Shown here one piece after another: positions 7,693 through 16,455 of a DNA stretch of 44,026 bases (position 1 is the stretch's first letter; the number at the start of each line of letters is the position of its first letter). The notes below the pieces were generated by a model. That model did not search any database. It saw only the letters and a program-made list of their open reading frames with translations, and was not told where the DNA came from. Position numbers and translations under genes: made by a program. The DNA is taken from positions 1 through 44,026 of the forward strand of contig JBDSAJ010000443.1 of NCBI GenBank assembly GCA_039922235.1, read 5' to 3'. This DNA comes from Umezawaea sp039922235 (GTDB lineage Bacteria > Actinomycetota > Actinomycetes > Mycobacteriales > Pseudonocardiaceae).

Positions 7693-8874
7693 TCAGCGGT
7701 CTTGGCCCGCGCCCGCGGAGGGCACGGCCGTGAACAGCCTCGGCTTGGGCAGGGAACGCTCCGCGAACGCGGCGAAGACGGACTGCTCGACGTCGTGGTG
7801 CAGGTCGACGGGCACCAGCGCGATGGCCGATCCGCCGAAACCGCCACCGACCATGCGCGCGCCGAGGGCGCCCGCGGCCATCGCCGCGTCGACCGCGATG
7901 TCGAGTTCGAGGCACGAGACCCGGTAGTCGTCGCGCAGGCTGGCGTGGGACGCGCTCAGCAGCGGGCCGATGTCACCCAGCTTGTTGGTGTGCAGCAGGT
8001 CCACCGTCTGCAGCACCCGGTCGTTCTCGGTGACCACGTGCCGCACGAGCGGCCTCAGGTCGTCCGGGAGCCTGGTGAGCGTCTCGTCGAGTTCGGTGAT
8101 CTCGACGTCGCGCAGCGCGGGCACCCCGAGGATCTCGGCGGCCCGCTCGCAGCCCGCCCGGCGCGCGCCGTAGCCGCCGTCGGTGTGCGAGTGGCTGGCG
8201 CGGGTGTCGACCACCAGCACCTCGAGCCCGGCCGCGGCCGCGTCGAAGAGCACCTGCTCGGACTTGCCGGACCGGACGTCGAGGAACAGCGCGTGCGCCT
8301 CGACGCAGCACAGCGACGCGGTCTGGTCGAGCAGCCCGGTCGGCGCGCCGACGAAGTCGTTCTCGGAGCGCTGCACCCAGCGGGCGATCTCCGGGCGGCT
8401 CGGCGAGGTCGCCTCGGCGCCGTCGGGCGACAAGCCCGCCAGGCCCAGCAGCGCCAGTGCGACCGCGCATTCCAGCGCGTGCGACGAAGACAGGCCCGCT
8501 CCCGCGGGCACGTCACCAGCCACCATCAGGTCCGCGCCGCCGGTGATGCCGTGCGACCGCAGCACCCACGCGACGCCGGAGGGGTAGGCGGCCCAGCCCG
8601 ACACGAGGCCGGGTTCCAGGTCGGCGATCGGGAACGGGTCCGCGTGCTGGACGCTGCCGTCGACGCCGAGCGTGCCGACGGCGAGGACGCCGTCCGGGCG
8701 CGGAGCCGCGGCGACGGCGATCCGGTAGGGGAGGGCGAACGGCAGCACGAAGCCGTCGTTGTAGTCCGTGTGCTCGCCGATCAGGTTCACCCTGCCGGGT
8801 GCGGACCAGATGCCCGTGGGCACCCGGCCGTACGCCTGCTGGAACGCTGCGGCGGCTCGATCCGCTGTCGTCAC
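7693..8874 (-). CDS. galK: Galactokinase
   Basis: A 393-residue GHMP kinase that phosphorylates galactose at C1 with ATP. The galactokinase signature GRVNLIGEHTDYNDG lies at residues 27-41, the ATP-binding loop GAGLSSSHALECAVAL near 120, and the third GHMP motif GARMVGGGFGGSAIALV near the C-terminus. The GTG start at 8874-8872 shares four bases (GTGA) with the dtxR stop, giving translational coupling; longer upstream frames would lie wholly inside dtxR. No galT (uridylyltransferase) is in the window, so the Leloir pathway is completed elsewhere if at all. Confidence 0.95.
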   Translation of the reverse strand: MTTADRAAAAFQQAYGRVPTGIWSAPGRVNLIGEHTDYNDGFVLPFALPYRIAVAAAPRPDGVLAVGTLGVDGSVQHADPFPIADLEPGLVSGWAAYPSGVAWVLRSHGITGGADLMVAGDVPAGAGLSSSHALECAVALALLGLAGLSPDGAEATSPSRPEIARWVQRSENDFVGAPTGLLDQTASLCCVEAHALFLDVRSGKSEQVLFDAAAAGLEVLVVDTRASHSHTDGGYGARRAGCERAAEILGVPALRDVEITELDETLTRLPDDLRPLVRHVVTENDRVLQTVDLLHTNKLGDIGPLLSASHASLRDDYRVSCLELDIAVDAAMAAGALGARMVGGGFGGSAIALVPVDLHHDVEQSVFAAFAERSLPKPRLFTAVPSAGAGQDR

Positions 8875-9563
8875 CGTGCCTGCACCATGACGGCGTGGGC
8901 GACCGACGGGTCCAGCGTGGCGGTGCAGCCGTTGCCGCGGACCTTGATGACCTTCGCGCCCGCGAGGCCGTCGACCTCCACGGTCCCACCGGGCACGACG
9001 CCCGCGATCTTCAGCTCGGCCATCAGGTCGGGGTCGAGCTGGATGTGCTCGGCGATCCGGCGCACCTCGACCTTGCCGCCACCGCGGCGGGCGACCTCGT
9101 CGATGCGGATGAGGTCGGCCTCGGCGGCCGGGGCGGGCTCGCCGTCGCCCAGCTTGTCCAGACCGGGGATCGGGTTGCCGTACGGCGAGGTCGTGGGGTT
9201 GCCGAGCAGCTTGATCAGCTTGCGCTCGACCGCCTCGCTCATGACGTGCTCCCAGCGACAGGCCTCGCTGTGGACGTGCTCCCACTCCAGGCCGATGATG
9301 TCGACGAGGAGGCGCTCCGCCAGCCGGTGCTTGCGCATGACCGCGATGGCCAGGTTGCGGCCCTGGTCGGTGAGTTCGAGGTGCCGGTCGCCCGCCACGA
9401 TGACGAGACCGTCGCGCTCCATGCGGCCGACGGTCTGGCTCACGGTCGGACCGCTCTGCCCGAGCCGCTCGGCGATGCGCGCCCGCAGGGGCACCACACC
9501 TTCTTCTTCGAGCTCGTAGATGGTCCGGAGGTACATCTCCGTGGTGTCGATGAGGTCGTTCAC
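8871..9563 (-). CDS. dtxR: DtxR/IdeR-family iron-dependent transcriptional regulator
   Basis: A 230-residue repressor with an N-terminal winged helix (RIAERLGQSGPTVSQTVGRM as recognition region), a dimerisation/metal domain and a C-terminal SH3-like domain (about 150-230). Residue numbering coincides with DtxR: Met10, His79, Glu83, His98, Cys102, Glu105 and His106 are all in place (the last three in ACRWEHVM), so both metal sites are complete and Fe2+ sensing is expected; a Mn-type regulator would usually lack the Cys. The GTG at 9563 has AAGGGGAG just upstream, and the product then starts VNDLIDTTEM as in the family. It heads the galK-galE-peptidase operon and is divergent from the sulfurtransferase gene. 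Confidence 0.95.
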   Translation of the reverse strand: MNDLIDTTEMYLRTIYELEEEGVVPLRARIAERLGQSGPTVSQTVGRMERDGLVIVAGDRHLELTDQGRNLAIAVMRKHRLAERLLVDIIGLEWEHVHSEACRWEHVMSEAVERKLIKLLGNPTTSPYGNPIPGLDKLGDGEPAPAAEADLIRIDEVARRGGGKVEVRRIAEHIQLDPDLMAELKIAGVVPGGTVEVDGLAGAKVIKVRGNGCTATLDPSVAHAVMVQAR

Positions 9564-9608
9564 GCCCGCTCCCCTTCGTATGTCGTCAATGCTAGTCGCA
9601 CCCGAGGT

Positions 9609-9629
9609 CACCACAGGCCACGTGTGGTG
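9609..9629. promoter_or_regulatory. Inverted repeat in the dtxR / sulfurtransferase divergent promoter
   Basis: CACCACA (9609-9615) and TGTGGTG (9623-9629) form a perfect 7-bp inverted repeat with a 7-nt centre. It does not match the TTAGGTTAG-type DtxR iron box, so autoregulation by DtxR is not shown. Confidence 0.4.
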
Positions 9630-9664
9630 CCGAGGTCCGTCGCGGAGCGGTGCAGGATGGTCTT

Positions 9665-10516
9665 GTGCATCCTTTGATCAGCACCGAAGCTCTCGCCGCG
9701 GCACTGAACGGTGAGCGTCCACCTGTCGTTCTCGACGTCCGCTGGCGACTCGGTGGACCACCTGGACGTCAAGACTACGAGGTCGCGCACATTCCTGGTG
9801 CGGCATATGCGGACCTCGACACCGAACTTTCCGCGCCCCCCGGTCCAGCGGGCAGGCATCCACTGCCCGATCCGGCCGTTCTAGAGCGCGTGTTGCGTGC
9901 TGCGGGCGTCCGCTCCGGCCACCCGGTCGTCGCCTACGACGGCGGTGACGGCTCGGTCGCCGCCCGCGTCTGGTGGCTCCTGCGCTGGGCGGGCCACGAG
10001 GAGGTCGCGGTGCTCGACGGTGGTTTCGCCGCCTGGACCGCCGAGTCGAGGGACGTCACCTCCGAGTCTTCGACGCCGAGGCCCGGCGACATCGAGGTCC
10101 GCCCTGGGGCGATGCCCGTCACCGACGCCGACGGCGCTGCCGCGCTGGCCCGCACCGGCGTCCTGCTCGACGCCAGGGCGGGGGCCCGCTACCGCGGCGA
10201 AACCGAACCCGTCGACCCCAGGGCAGGTCACATCCCCGGCGCGCTCAACGCCCCGTCGGCCGAGCACGTCGACACCACCGGCCGCTGGCTGGACGCCACC
10301 GCGCTGGCGGACCGCTTCCGGGCACTCGGAGTGACCCCCGAGGTCACCGTGGGTGCCTACTGCGGTTCGGGTGTGACGGCGTCCTCCGTCGTCCTGGCGC
10401 TGGAGGTCGCGGGCGTGACCACGAAGGACAGCCCGGCCACGCTCTACGCGGGCTCGTGGTCCAACTGGTCGGCCGACCCCGCCCGCCCGGCTGCCACGGG
10501 TCCCGGCGCGGGCTGA
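9665..10516 (+). CDS. sseA: 3-mercaptopyruvate/thiosulfate sulfurtransferase (tandem rhodanese)
   Basis: About 283 residues made of two rhodanese domains. The first is the inactive domain (VVLDVRWRL, then HIPGAAYADLD near the N-terminus); the second has RGETEPVDPRAGHIPGA and the active loop with Cys in YCGSGVTAS. CGSGVT is the loop of the SseA/mercaptopyruvate sulfurtransferase group, whereas true thiosulfate rhodaneses have a CRxGx[RT] loop, so mercaptopyruvate is the more likely donor. It acts in the cytosol in sulfur transfer and thiol/cyanide handling. GTG 9665 is favoured since AGGATGG lies 4-5 bases upstream; GTG 9650 is possible. A long terminator follows. Confidence 0.88.
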   Translation: MHPLISTEALAAALNGERPPVVLDVRWRLGGPPGRQDYEVAHIPGAAYADLDTELSAPPGPAGRHPLPDPAVLERVLRAAGVRSGHPVVAYDGGDGSVAARVWWLLRWAGHEEVAVLDGGFAAWTAESRDVTSESSTPRPGDIEVRPGAMPVTDADGAAALARTGVLLDARAGARYRGETEPVDPRAGHIPGALNAPSAEHVDTTGRWLDATALADRFRALGVTPEVTVGAYCGSGVTASSVVLALEVAGVTTKDSPATLYAGSWSNWSADPARPAATGPGAG

Positions 10517-10521
10517 GAGCA

Positions 10522-10568
10522 CACCTGGTCCGGGTCCCGACCGGATGCGGTGGGACCCGGACCAGGTG
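10522..10568. terminator. Bidirectional terminator between sulfurtransferase and DUF3558 genes
   Basis: Perfect 17-bp inverted repeat, 10522-10538 against 10552-10568, 13-nt loop, placed between two convergent stop codons (10516 and 10573). Confidence 0.85.
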
Positions 10569-10572
10569 GAGG

Positions 10573-11178
10573 TCAGGCGTTGGGGATCTTGTTGAAGCCC
10601 GCGGTGGCGAGCTTCAGCGCGACGTCGCAGGTGTCGATCTTGTCCAGCGGGGTGACCGAGGCCAGGAAGGCCGTGGTGATCTCCTTGGGATCGTCGGACA
10701 GCATGACCATGACGGAGCAGTCCTCGCCGTCCTTGATCTCGTACGCGGTGTTGCCGCCGATCTCGATCTCCCTGGCCACGCCCTCTTGCTCGGGGAGGGT
10801 GACCATGACCAGGACGACCACCAGCGGGTCCGAGGTGGTCTGGACGCAGCCCGGCGTGGGGGACGGCTTGGCGCCGACCGCGGCGGCGACGTCCTCGGGG
10901 CTGAGGAGGTCGCAGTCCCCGTCGGTCTTCTTCCGGGTCGTGATCTTGACCTTGCCTGCCGGCGTGCCCGTCGGCGCGGACGTCGTGGGCTTCGCGGCGC
11001 TGGTCGGGGCCTTGCCGGAGGTGGTGGGCTCCGTGGCCTTGCTCTTGGTGGACGTCGTGGTGCCCGCGTCCGCCGCCACCACCGCGATGCCGTTGATCTT
11101 CTGCGCGCACCCGCCGAGGCCGAGGGTCAGGGCCACGGCGAGGACGGCGGTGAGCGCGGGGACTCGTCGCATGTGCAT
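10573..11178 (-). CDS. DUF3558-type lipoprotein
   Basis: A 201-residue exported lipoprotein. The signal peptide (RRVPALTAVLAVALTLG) ends in the lipobox LGGC, so the Cys at about residue 24 would be acylated. A Thr/Ser/Lys-rich linker of about 50 residues follows, then a compact domain beginning CDLLSPEDVAAAVGA, the hallmark of DUF3558 proteins, which are abundant in Pseudonocardiaceae and of unknown function. Three further Cys in this domain (GDCDLL, PGCVQTT, GEDCSV) and DTCDVA near the end suggest disulfides. ATG 11178 or ATG 11172 may start translation. It is transcribed alone, divergently from acuC. Confidence 0.82.
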   Translation of the reverse strand: MHMRRVPALTAVLAVALTLGLGGCAQKINGIAVVAADAGTTTSTKSKATEPTTSGKAPTSAAKPTTSAPTGTPAGKVKITTRKKTDGDCDLLSPEDVAAAVGAKPSPTPGCVQTTSDPLVVVLVMVTLPEQEGVAREIEIGGNTAYEIKDGEDCSVMVMLSDDPKEITTAFLASVTPLDKIDTCDVALKLATAGFNKIPNA

Positions 11179-11343
11179 ACGGGCTCTGACCTCGTTCCGT
11201 TGGACGCGGTTCCATCCTCGATGCCGGTATTCGGGGCTCGCGTCGTCGGGAGGACTCTAGGTCGGGCACCACCGGTGTTCGCAGTGGTTCGGGGGAACGG
11301 CTGCCAACCTGTGATCGGGTCCACCCACGTTGTTGCCTTGGGT

Positions 11344-11357
11344 TAGGTTGCGACCTA
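11344..11357. promoter_or_regulatory. Palindrome at the acuC start (TAGGT-TGCG-ACCTA)
   Basis: TAGGT (11344-11348) and ACCTA (11353-11357) form a perfect inverted repeat that runs into the acuC start codon. TAGGTT also has the TANNNT form of a -10 element 8 bases ahead of ATG and there is no clear Shine-Dalgarno sequence, so a leaderless acuC mRNA is possible. Confidence 0.35.
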
Positions 11358-12532
11358 TGGGCAAGGCAGCCGCAGTCGTCTGGGACCAGTCCTTCCTCGG
11401 CTACGACCTGGGCGGTGAACACCCGCTCAACCCGGTCCGGCTGGACCTCACGATCCGGTTGGCGACCGGGCTCGGCGTGCTCGACGGCGTCGGGCTCCTC
11501 GCGCCGACGGCGGCGAGCGACGCGGACATCCAGCGGGTGCACAGCGCGTCGTACCTCAACGCCGTGCGCGAGGCCCCCAGTTCGGCGTGGGACGTCGGCC
11601 ACGGGCTCGGGACCAGCGATAACCCGGTGTTCGAGCAGATGCACGAGGCGTCGGCGCTGATCGTCGGCGGCTCGCTGGAGGCGGCGCGGCGGATCGCGTC
11701 GGGCGAGGCGGACCGCGCGGTGAGCATCGCGGGCGGGCTGCACCACGCCATGCGCGACCACGCGTCGGGCTTCTGCGTGTACAACGACTGCGCGGTGGCG
11801 ATCTCGTGGCTGCTCGACAACGGCTTCGACCGGATCGCGTACGTCGACGTCGACGTGCACCACGGCGACGGCGTGCAGACCGCGTTCTACGACGACCCGA
11901 GGGTCATGACGATCTCGGTGCACCAGAACCCGATGACGCTGTGGCCGGGCACGGGGTGGCCCGCGGAGCTGGGTGGGAAGGGCGCCGAGGGCACGGCGGT
12001 CAACCTGCCGCTGCCGCCCGGCACCCGCGACGGGAACTGGCTGCGGGCGTTCCACGCCGTGGTGCCCGGCCTGCTCGGCGCGTTCCGGCCGCAGGTGCTG
12101 GTCACCCAGTGCGGCGTGGACAGCCACCAGGAGGACCCGCTGGCCGACCTCGCGCTGTCCGTCGACGGCCACCGCGCGATCTACCGGGCGCTGCGGGACC
12201 TGGCCGAGACGTACGCGGGCGGCAAGTGGCTGGCGCTCGGCGGCGGTGGCTACGAGCTGCTGCGGGTCGTCCCGCGCTCGTGGACGCACCTGCTGGCGAC
12301 GGTGCTCGACCGCGACCTGGACCCGAACGTCCCGCTGCCCGCGAGCTGGGTGTCGCACGCGTCGCGGCTCGCGCCGAACTGGTCGCTGCCGTCGTCGATG
12401 ACGGACGACTGCGACCCCGGCTACGAGCCGTGGGGCGGCGACGCCGACACACCGATCGACATGGCCATCCGCAACACCCGTCGCGCGGTGTTCCCGCTGC
12501 ACGGCCTCGATCCGGACGACCGCAGGGACTAG
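11357..12532 (+). CDS. acuC: AcuC-type acetoin utilization protein / class I-like histone deacetylase family lysine deacetylase
   Basis: A 391-residue member of the arginase/deacetylase superfamily. Zn- and catalysis-associated motifs are intact: the His pair in GGLHHAMRDHASGFCVYND, the metal-binding Asp-x-Asp-x-His in YVDVDVHHGDGVQ, and the late GGGGYE turn with the catalytic Tyr. In Bacillus, AcuC removes acetyl groups from lysine of acetyl-CoA synthetase and restores its activity. The next gene (12680) is a protein acetyltransferase of the Pat type, which supports a paired acetylation/deacetylation switch. ATG 11357 gives the family N-terminus (VVWDQSFLGYDLGGEHPL). Confidence 0.92.
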   Translation: MGKAAAVVWDQSFLGYDLGGEHPLNPVRLDLTIRLATGLGVLDGVGLLAPTAASDADIQRVHSASYLNAVREAPSSAWDVGHGLGTSDNPVFEQMHEASALIVGGSLEAARRIASGEADRAVSIAGGLHHAMRDHASGFCVYNDCAVAISWLLDNGFDRIAYVDVDVHHGDGVQTAFYDDPRVMTISVHQNPMTLWPGTGWPAELGGKGAEGTAVNLPLPPGTRDGNWLRAFHAVVPGLLGAFRPQVLVTQCGVDSHQEDPLADLALSVDGHRAIYRALRDLAETYAGGKWLALGGGGYELLRVVPRSWTHLLATVLDRDLDPNVPLPASWVSHASRLAPNWSLPSSMTDDCDPGYEPWGGDADTPIDMAIRNTRRAVFPLHGLDPDDRRD

Positions 12533-12679
12533 TGCTGTGGCCGCAATCCTCACCGTGTCCCGCGCGGCCCAGGTAGATCCCTCGCGGCGCGAAGCCCGGC
12601 AAGGGGCAGCGGCCACCGCGCCAGTTGTGCGCCGGACGTCGAGAAGCGCTAGGACTTGTCCGAAGGACTAGAGGAACCG

Positions 12680-15361
12680 GTGGCGCACATGGCCGAGGTC
12701 GACCCGTACGACTTCCCGGAGCACTGGGAGGCCGACGTCGTGCTGTCCGACGGCGGCACCGTGCACTTGCGGCCGATCACGCCGGACGACGCGGAGCGGC
12801 TGCTGGCGTTCCACAGCAGGCTCTCCGAGCGCACCCGGTACTTCCGCTACTTCGGCCCCTACCCGCGGATGCCCAAGCGCGACGTGGAGCGGTTCAGCAC
12901 CGTCGACCACCGCGACCGGGTGGCGCTGGTGGCGTCGCTGGGCGACGACATCGTCGCGGTGGGCCGGTTCGACCGGCTGGACGCGGGTGACTCGGCGGAG
13001 ATCGCGTTCGTCGTGCAGGACGGTCACCAGGGGCGCGGTCTGGGCTCGATCCTGCTGGAGCACCTGGCCGCGGCGGCGCGGGAGCGCGGGCTGAGCCGGT
13101 TCGTGGCCGAGGTGCTCGCGGAGAACGGCCAGATGGTGCGGGTGTTCCGCGACGCCGGGTACGTGGTCAGCCGCGAGTTCGAGGAGGGCGTGCTGCACCT
13201 GGAGTTCGCCATCGACCCGACGGAGGAGTCGGTCGAGGTGGCGCGGTCGCGGGAGCAGGCGGCCGAGGCGCGCAGCGTGCACAACCTGCTGCACCCGAGG
13301 TCGGTCGCGGTGATCGGCGCGTCCACGGACCCGACGAAGATCGGCAACGCGGTGCTGTCGAACCTCCTCTCGGCCGACTTCACCGGCCCGGTCTACCCGG
13401 TGAACGCCGAGCACCGGTCGGTGCGCGGCGTGCGGGCGTACGCCTCCGTGCTGGACATCCCGGACGACGTCGACCTCGCCGTGGTCGCGGTGCCGGCGGC
13501 GGGCGTGGACGAGGTCATGGATGCCTGCCTCGCCAAGGGCGTCAAGGCGCTGCTGGTGGTGTCGTCGGGCTTCGGCGAGACCGGGCCGGACGGGCGCAGC
13601 GCGGAGCTGCGGCTGGCCGCCGAGGCGCGGTCGCACGGCATGAGGGTGGTCGGCCCGAATGCACTCGGAGTGCTGAACACCGACCCGAAGGTCCGGCTCA
13701 ACGCGACGCTCGCGCCGCGGTTGCCCGCCCGCGGCCGCACGGGTTTCTTCTGCCAGTCCGGCGCGCTGGGCACCGCGATCCTGGCCGATGCCGCCGAACG
13801 CGGCCTCGGCCTGTCGACGTTCGTGTCGGCGGGCAACCGGGCGGACGTGTCGGGCAACGACCTGCTGCAGTACTGGGAGACCGATCCGGCGACCGACGTG
13901 GTCCTGCTCTACCTGGAGTCGTTCGGCAACCCGCGCAAGTTCGCCAGGCTCGCCCGCCGCCTCGGCCGCACCAAGCCGATCGTCGCGGTGAAGTCCGGCA
14001 GGCACGCCGTCACGCCCGCGCTGGCCGCGAACTCCGTCCAGGTGGACGAGGCGAGCGTGCAGGCGCTGTTCGAGCAGGCCGGGGTGATCCGGGTCGAGTC
14101 GCTTGCCCAGCTCTTCGACACCGCCCTGCTGCTGGCCCACCAGCCGCTGCCCGCGGGCAGCCGGGTCGCGGTGGTCGGCAACTCCACCGCGATCGGCCTG
14201 CTCGCCGCCGACACCGCCCTCGCCCAAGGCCTCGATCTGGCGGGCGACCCGGTCGACATCGGCCCCCAGAGCGGACCGGAGGACTTCGCCGCCGCCGTGC
14301 GCGACGCGCTGCTGAGCCCGGACGTCGACGCGCTGGTGGTGGTGTTCGTGCCGCCGCTCGCGGTGCCCGGCACGGCGTACGCCCGCGCGCTGCGCGAGGT
14401 CGTGGCCGAGACCGGCAGCGCCAAGCCGATCGCGTCGACGTTCCTCGCGGTCGAGGGCGTGCCGGACGAGCTGGCCGTGCCCGGCCCCGGCGGTGCGCCC
14501 GGCCGCGGATCGGTGCCGTCGTACCCGAGCCCGGAACGCGCGGTGCTCGCCCTGTCGCGGGTCACGCGGTACGCGCGGTGGCGGTCGGCGCCCCAGGGCA
14601 CGTTCACCCGGCCGGCGGGCATCGACACCGAGACGGCGTCGGCACTGGTCACCGCCCTGCTGGCCGAGGGGACGGAGCAGGTCGGCGACGAGAACGCCGT
14701 GCGCCTGCTCGCCTGCTACGGCATCGACGTGGTGCCCTTCCGGACCGTGTCGTCGGCGGACGAGGCCGTCGCCGCGGCCGGGGAACTCGGCTACCCGGTG
14801 GCGATGAAGGCGACCGACGACCGGCTCCGGCACCGCTACGACCTGGTGGGGGTTCGGCTCGACCTCGGCGGCGAGGAGGCGGTCCGGGCCGCGTACGAGG
14901 CGCTGACCGCGGTGGCGGGGGAGCCGGGCGCGTACGTGCAGCGCATGGCCCCCAAGGGCATCTCCTGCACCGTCGGCCTGCAGGACGACCCGTCGTTCGG
15001 CACCCTCCTGTCGTTCGGCCTGTCCGGGCTGGTCAGCGATCTGCTGGGGGACCGCGCGTACCGGGCCGTGCCGCTGACCGACACCGACGCCGCGGCACTG
15101 GTCCGCGCGCCGAAGGCCGCGCCGCTGCTGTCCGGGTACCGGGGCGACGTCCCCGCGGACCTCGCGGCGCTGGAGGACCTCGTGCTCCGGCTGGCCGCGC
15201 TCGCCGAGGACCTGCCGGAAGTGCGCTCGCTCGCGCTGGAACCGGTGCTCGCGTCGGCCGCGGGCGCGTTCGTGAGCAGTGCGCGGCTGACGGTGGGACC
15301 ACCTCCGTCGCGGCTCGACAGCGGGCCCCGCCGATTGCGGTCTCCCGGCGTCGGACGGTAA
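12680..15361 (+). CDS. GNAT acetyltransferase fused to NDP-forming acyl-CoA synthetase-like domains (Pat-type protein acetyltransferase)
   Basis: About 893 residues. Residues ~15-185 are a GNAT domain with acetyl-CoA loop VVQDGHQGRGLGSILLEHL. From ~200 comes a CoA-binding Rossmann domain (HPRSVAVIGASTDPTKIGN), a succinyl-CoA-ligase-like domain (TGFFCQSGALGTAIL) and, from ~660, an ATP-grasp domain (YPVAMKATDDRLRHRYDLVG). In active ADP-forming synthetases the phosphorylated His lies in an AASHTG-like loop; here that loop reads LAANSVQVDEA, so His is replaced by Asn (about residue 451), as in Pat enzymes that use the synthetase part for sensing only. Likely role: lysine acetylation of acyl-CoA synthetases. 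GTG 12680 has GAGG five bases upstream; ATG 12689 and TTG 12656 are alternatives. Confidence 0.88.
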   Translation: MAHMAEVDPYDFPEHWEADVVLSDGGTVHLRPITPDDAERLLAFHSRLSERTRYFRYFGPYPRMPKRDVERFSTVDHRDRVALVASLGDDIVAVGRFDRLDAGDSAEIAFVVQDGHQGRGLGSILLEHLAAAARERGLSRFVAEVLAENGQMVRVFRDAGYVVSREFEEGVLHLEFAIDPTEESVEVARSREQAAEARSVHNLLHPRSVAVIGASTDPTKIGNAVLSNLLSADFTGPVYPVNAEHRSVRGVRAYASVLDIPDDVDLAVVAVPAAGVDEVMDACLAKGVKALLVVSSGFGETGPDGRSAELRLAAEARSHGMRVVGPNALGVLNTDPKVRLNATLAPRLPARGRTGFFCQSGALGTAILADAAERGLGLSTFVSAGNRADVSGNDLLQYWETDPATDVVLLYLESFGNPRKFARLARRLGRTKPIVAVKSGRHAVTPALAANSVQVDEASVQALFEQAGVIRVESLAQLFDTALLLAHQPLPAGSRVAVVGNSTAIGLLAADTALAQGLDLAGDPVDIGPQSGPEDFAAAVRDALLSPDVDALVVVFVPPLAVPGTAYARALREVVAETGSAKPIASTFLAVEGVPDELAVPGPGGAPGRGSVPSYPSPERAVLALSRVTRYARWRSAPQGTFTRPAGIDTETASALVTALLAEGTEQVGDENAVRLLACYGIDVVPFRTVSSADEAVAAAGELGYPVAMKATDDRLRHRYDLVGVRLDLGGEEAVRAAYEALTAVAGEPGAYVQRMAPKGISCTVGLQDDPSFGTLLSFGLSGLVSDLLGDRAYRAVPLTDTDAAALVRAPKAAPLLSGYRGDVPADLAALEDLVLRLAALAEDLPEVRSLALEPVLASAAGAFVSSARLTVGPPPSRLDSGPRRLRSPGVGR

Positions 15362-15363
15362 TC

Positions 15364-15406
15364 GGTCACCGTTATTACGGTTACCAATCCATTTGTTGCG
15401 GATTGG
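15364..15406. promoter_or_regulatory. Two adjacent inverted repeats upstream of the glutamate-binding lipoprotein gene
   Basis: GGTCACCGT (15364-15372) faces ACGGTTACC (15377-15385) with one mismatch and a 4-nt centre; CCAATCC (15384-15390) faces GGATTGG (15400-15406) perfectly. They begin right after the pat stop codon in AT-richer DNA. They could be operators or a weak terminator; there is no T tract. Confidence 0.35.
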
Positions 15407-15570
15407 TGTCGCTGGGCCGATCCGGAAGTCGATCTCGGGCCGGCTCTGGACGCGGGCCAATTCTCCGCCTAGATTTTCGCCCAACACGGCGGTATTGCCG
15501 CGCGCGCGTTCGATTATCGGACGCGGAGCTGCTGTGTGATCCGCCGAAGTAGGCCCGCAGAGGGGAAAGA

Positions 15571-16395
15571 ATGGTGCCGGTGTTGCTGTTGCGCCTCGTA
15601 GCGGCCTGTTCCGCGCTGCTGCTCGTCGGCGCTTGTTCCTCCGGTGACAGCACCTCCGTCGCGGGCAAGGACACCCTGATCATCGGCGTCTCATTTGACC
15701 AGCCAGGACTCGGTGTGCGCAGGCTGGACGGCAGTTTTCGGGGCATCGACGTGGACGTCGCCCGCTACGTCGCGAACGAGTTGGGCGTCTCGGACACGGA
15801 AATCACCTGGCAGGAAGCGCAACCCGCGAATCGCGAGAAGTTGCTCACATCCGGACAGGTGGATCTCGTGCTCTCCACCTACTCGATCACGGCGAAGCGC
15901 AAGGAGATCATCGACTTCGTCGGTCCGTACTTCCTGGCGGGCCAGGACCTACTGGTCCGAATGGGCGAAGGTAGGATCATCGGTCCTGAATCGCTGAACA
16001 GCGACCCCAATCTGCGGTTGTGCTCGGTGCAGGGGACCACGTCGGCCGAGTACGTGAAGACCGAGTTCGCGAAGGACGTGAAACTCGTCGAATACCCGAA
16101 GTTCAGCGACTGCGTGACCGCCTTGCTGGCGGACAACGCCGACGCGATGACCACCGACGACGTGATCCTCGCCGGCTACGCCGCCCAGAACCCGGAGCTG
16201 TTGCGGGTGGTCGGCAAGCCGTTCAGCAAGGAGGAGTACGGCATCGGGATGCGCAAGGGCGACACCGACGGCAAGGAGAAGGTCACCGACGCGGTGCAGA
16301 AGATGATCGACAGCGGGGAGTGGAAGAAGATCATCGACCGCAACGTCGGCACATCGGGATACGTGATCCCGGCCCCGCCGGTCCTGGTTTCCTGA
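15571..16395 (+). CDS. Glutamate-type ABC transporter substrate-binding lipoprotein (GluB-like)
   Basis: A 274-residue exported solute-binding protein of family 3. A hydrophobic signal ends in the lipobox VGAC (Cys about residue 22). The mature part has the family pattern: GVSFDQPGLG, GIDVDVARYVANELG, the STYSITAKRKEIIDFVGPYF segment with the Thr/Arg that hold the amino-acid carboxylate, and a Cys pair (LRLCSVQGT and FSDCVTALL) that forms the disulfide seen in GluB-like proteins. It probably binds glutamate or aspartate. No permease or ATPase gene is adjacent, so it is an orphan that must work with a transporter elsewhere or act as a sensor. The start has AGAGGGG seven bases before ATG. Confidence 0.88.
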   Translation: MVPVLLLRLVAACSALLLVGACSSGDSTSVAGKDTLIIGVSFDQPGLGVRRLDGSFRGIDVDVARYVANELGVSDTEITWQEAQPANREKLLTSGQVDLVLSTYSITAKRKEIIDFVGPYFLAGQDLLVRMGEGRIIGPESLNSDPNLRLCSVQGTTSAEYVKTEFAKDVKLVEYPKFSDCVTALLADNADAMTTDDVILAGYAAQNPELLRVVGKPFSKEEYGIGMRKGDTDGKEKVTDAVQKMIDSGEWKKIIDRNVGTSGYVIPAPPVLVS

Positions 16396-16455
16396 GACGG
16401 TCCACACCCTGGTTTCACTCGTATGCGTACTGTGCGCGACGTAGGCTAACTGGTC

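Noticed and set aside
4120..9519. A 1799-codon open frame on the plus strand
   Set aside because: It runs antisense to the peptidase, galE, galK and dtxR genes, has a Val/Gly/Arg-rich translation without any family motif, and results from high GC3 on the other strand.
11341..11359. A DtxR iron box at the acuC start
   Set aside because: Half-sites TAGGT/ACCTA are present but the centre is 3 bp too short for the 19-bp iron box.
12668..15487. A 939-codon minus-strand open frame opposite the acetyltransferase gene
   Set aside because: Translation is His/Arg/Val-rich shadow sequence; the plus strand has clear GNAT and synthetase motifs.
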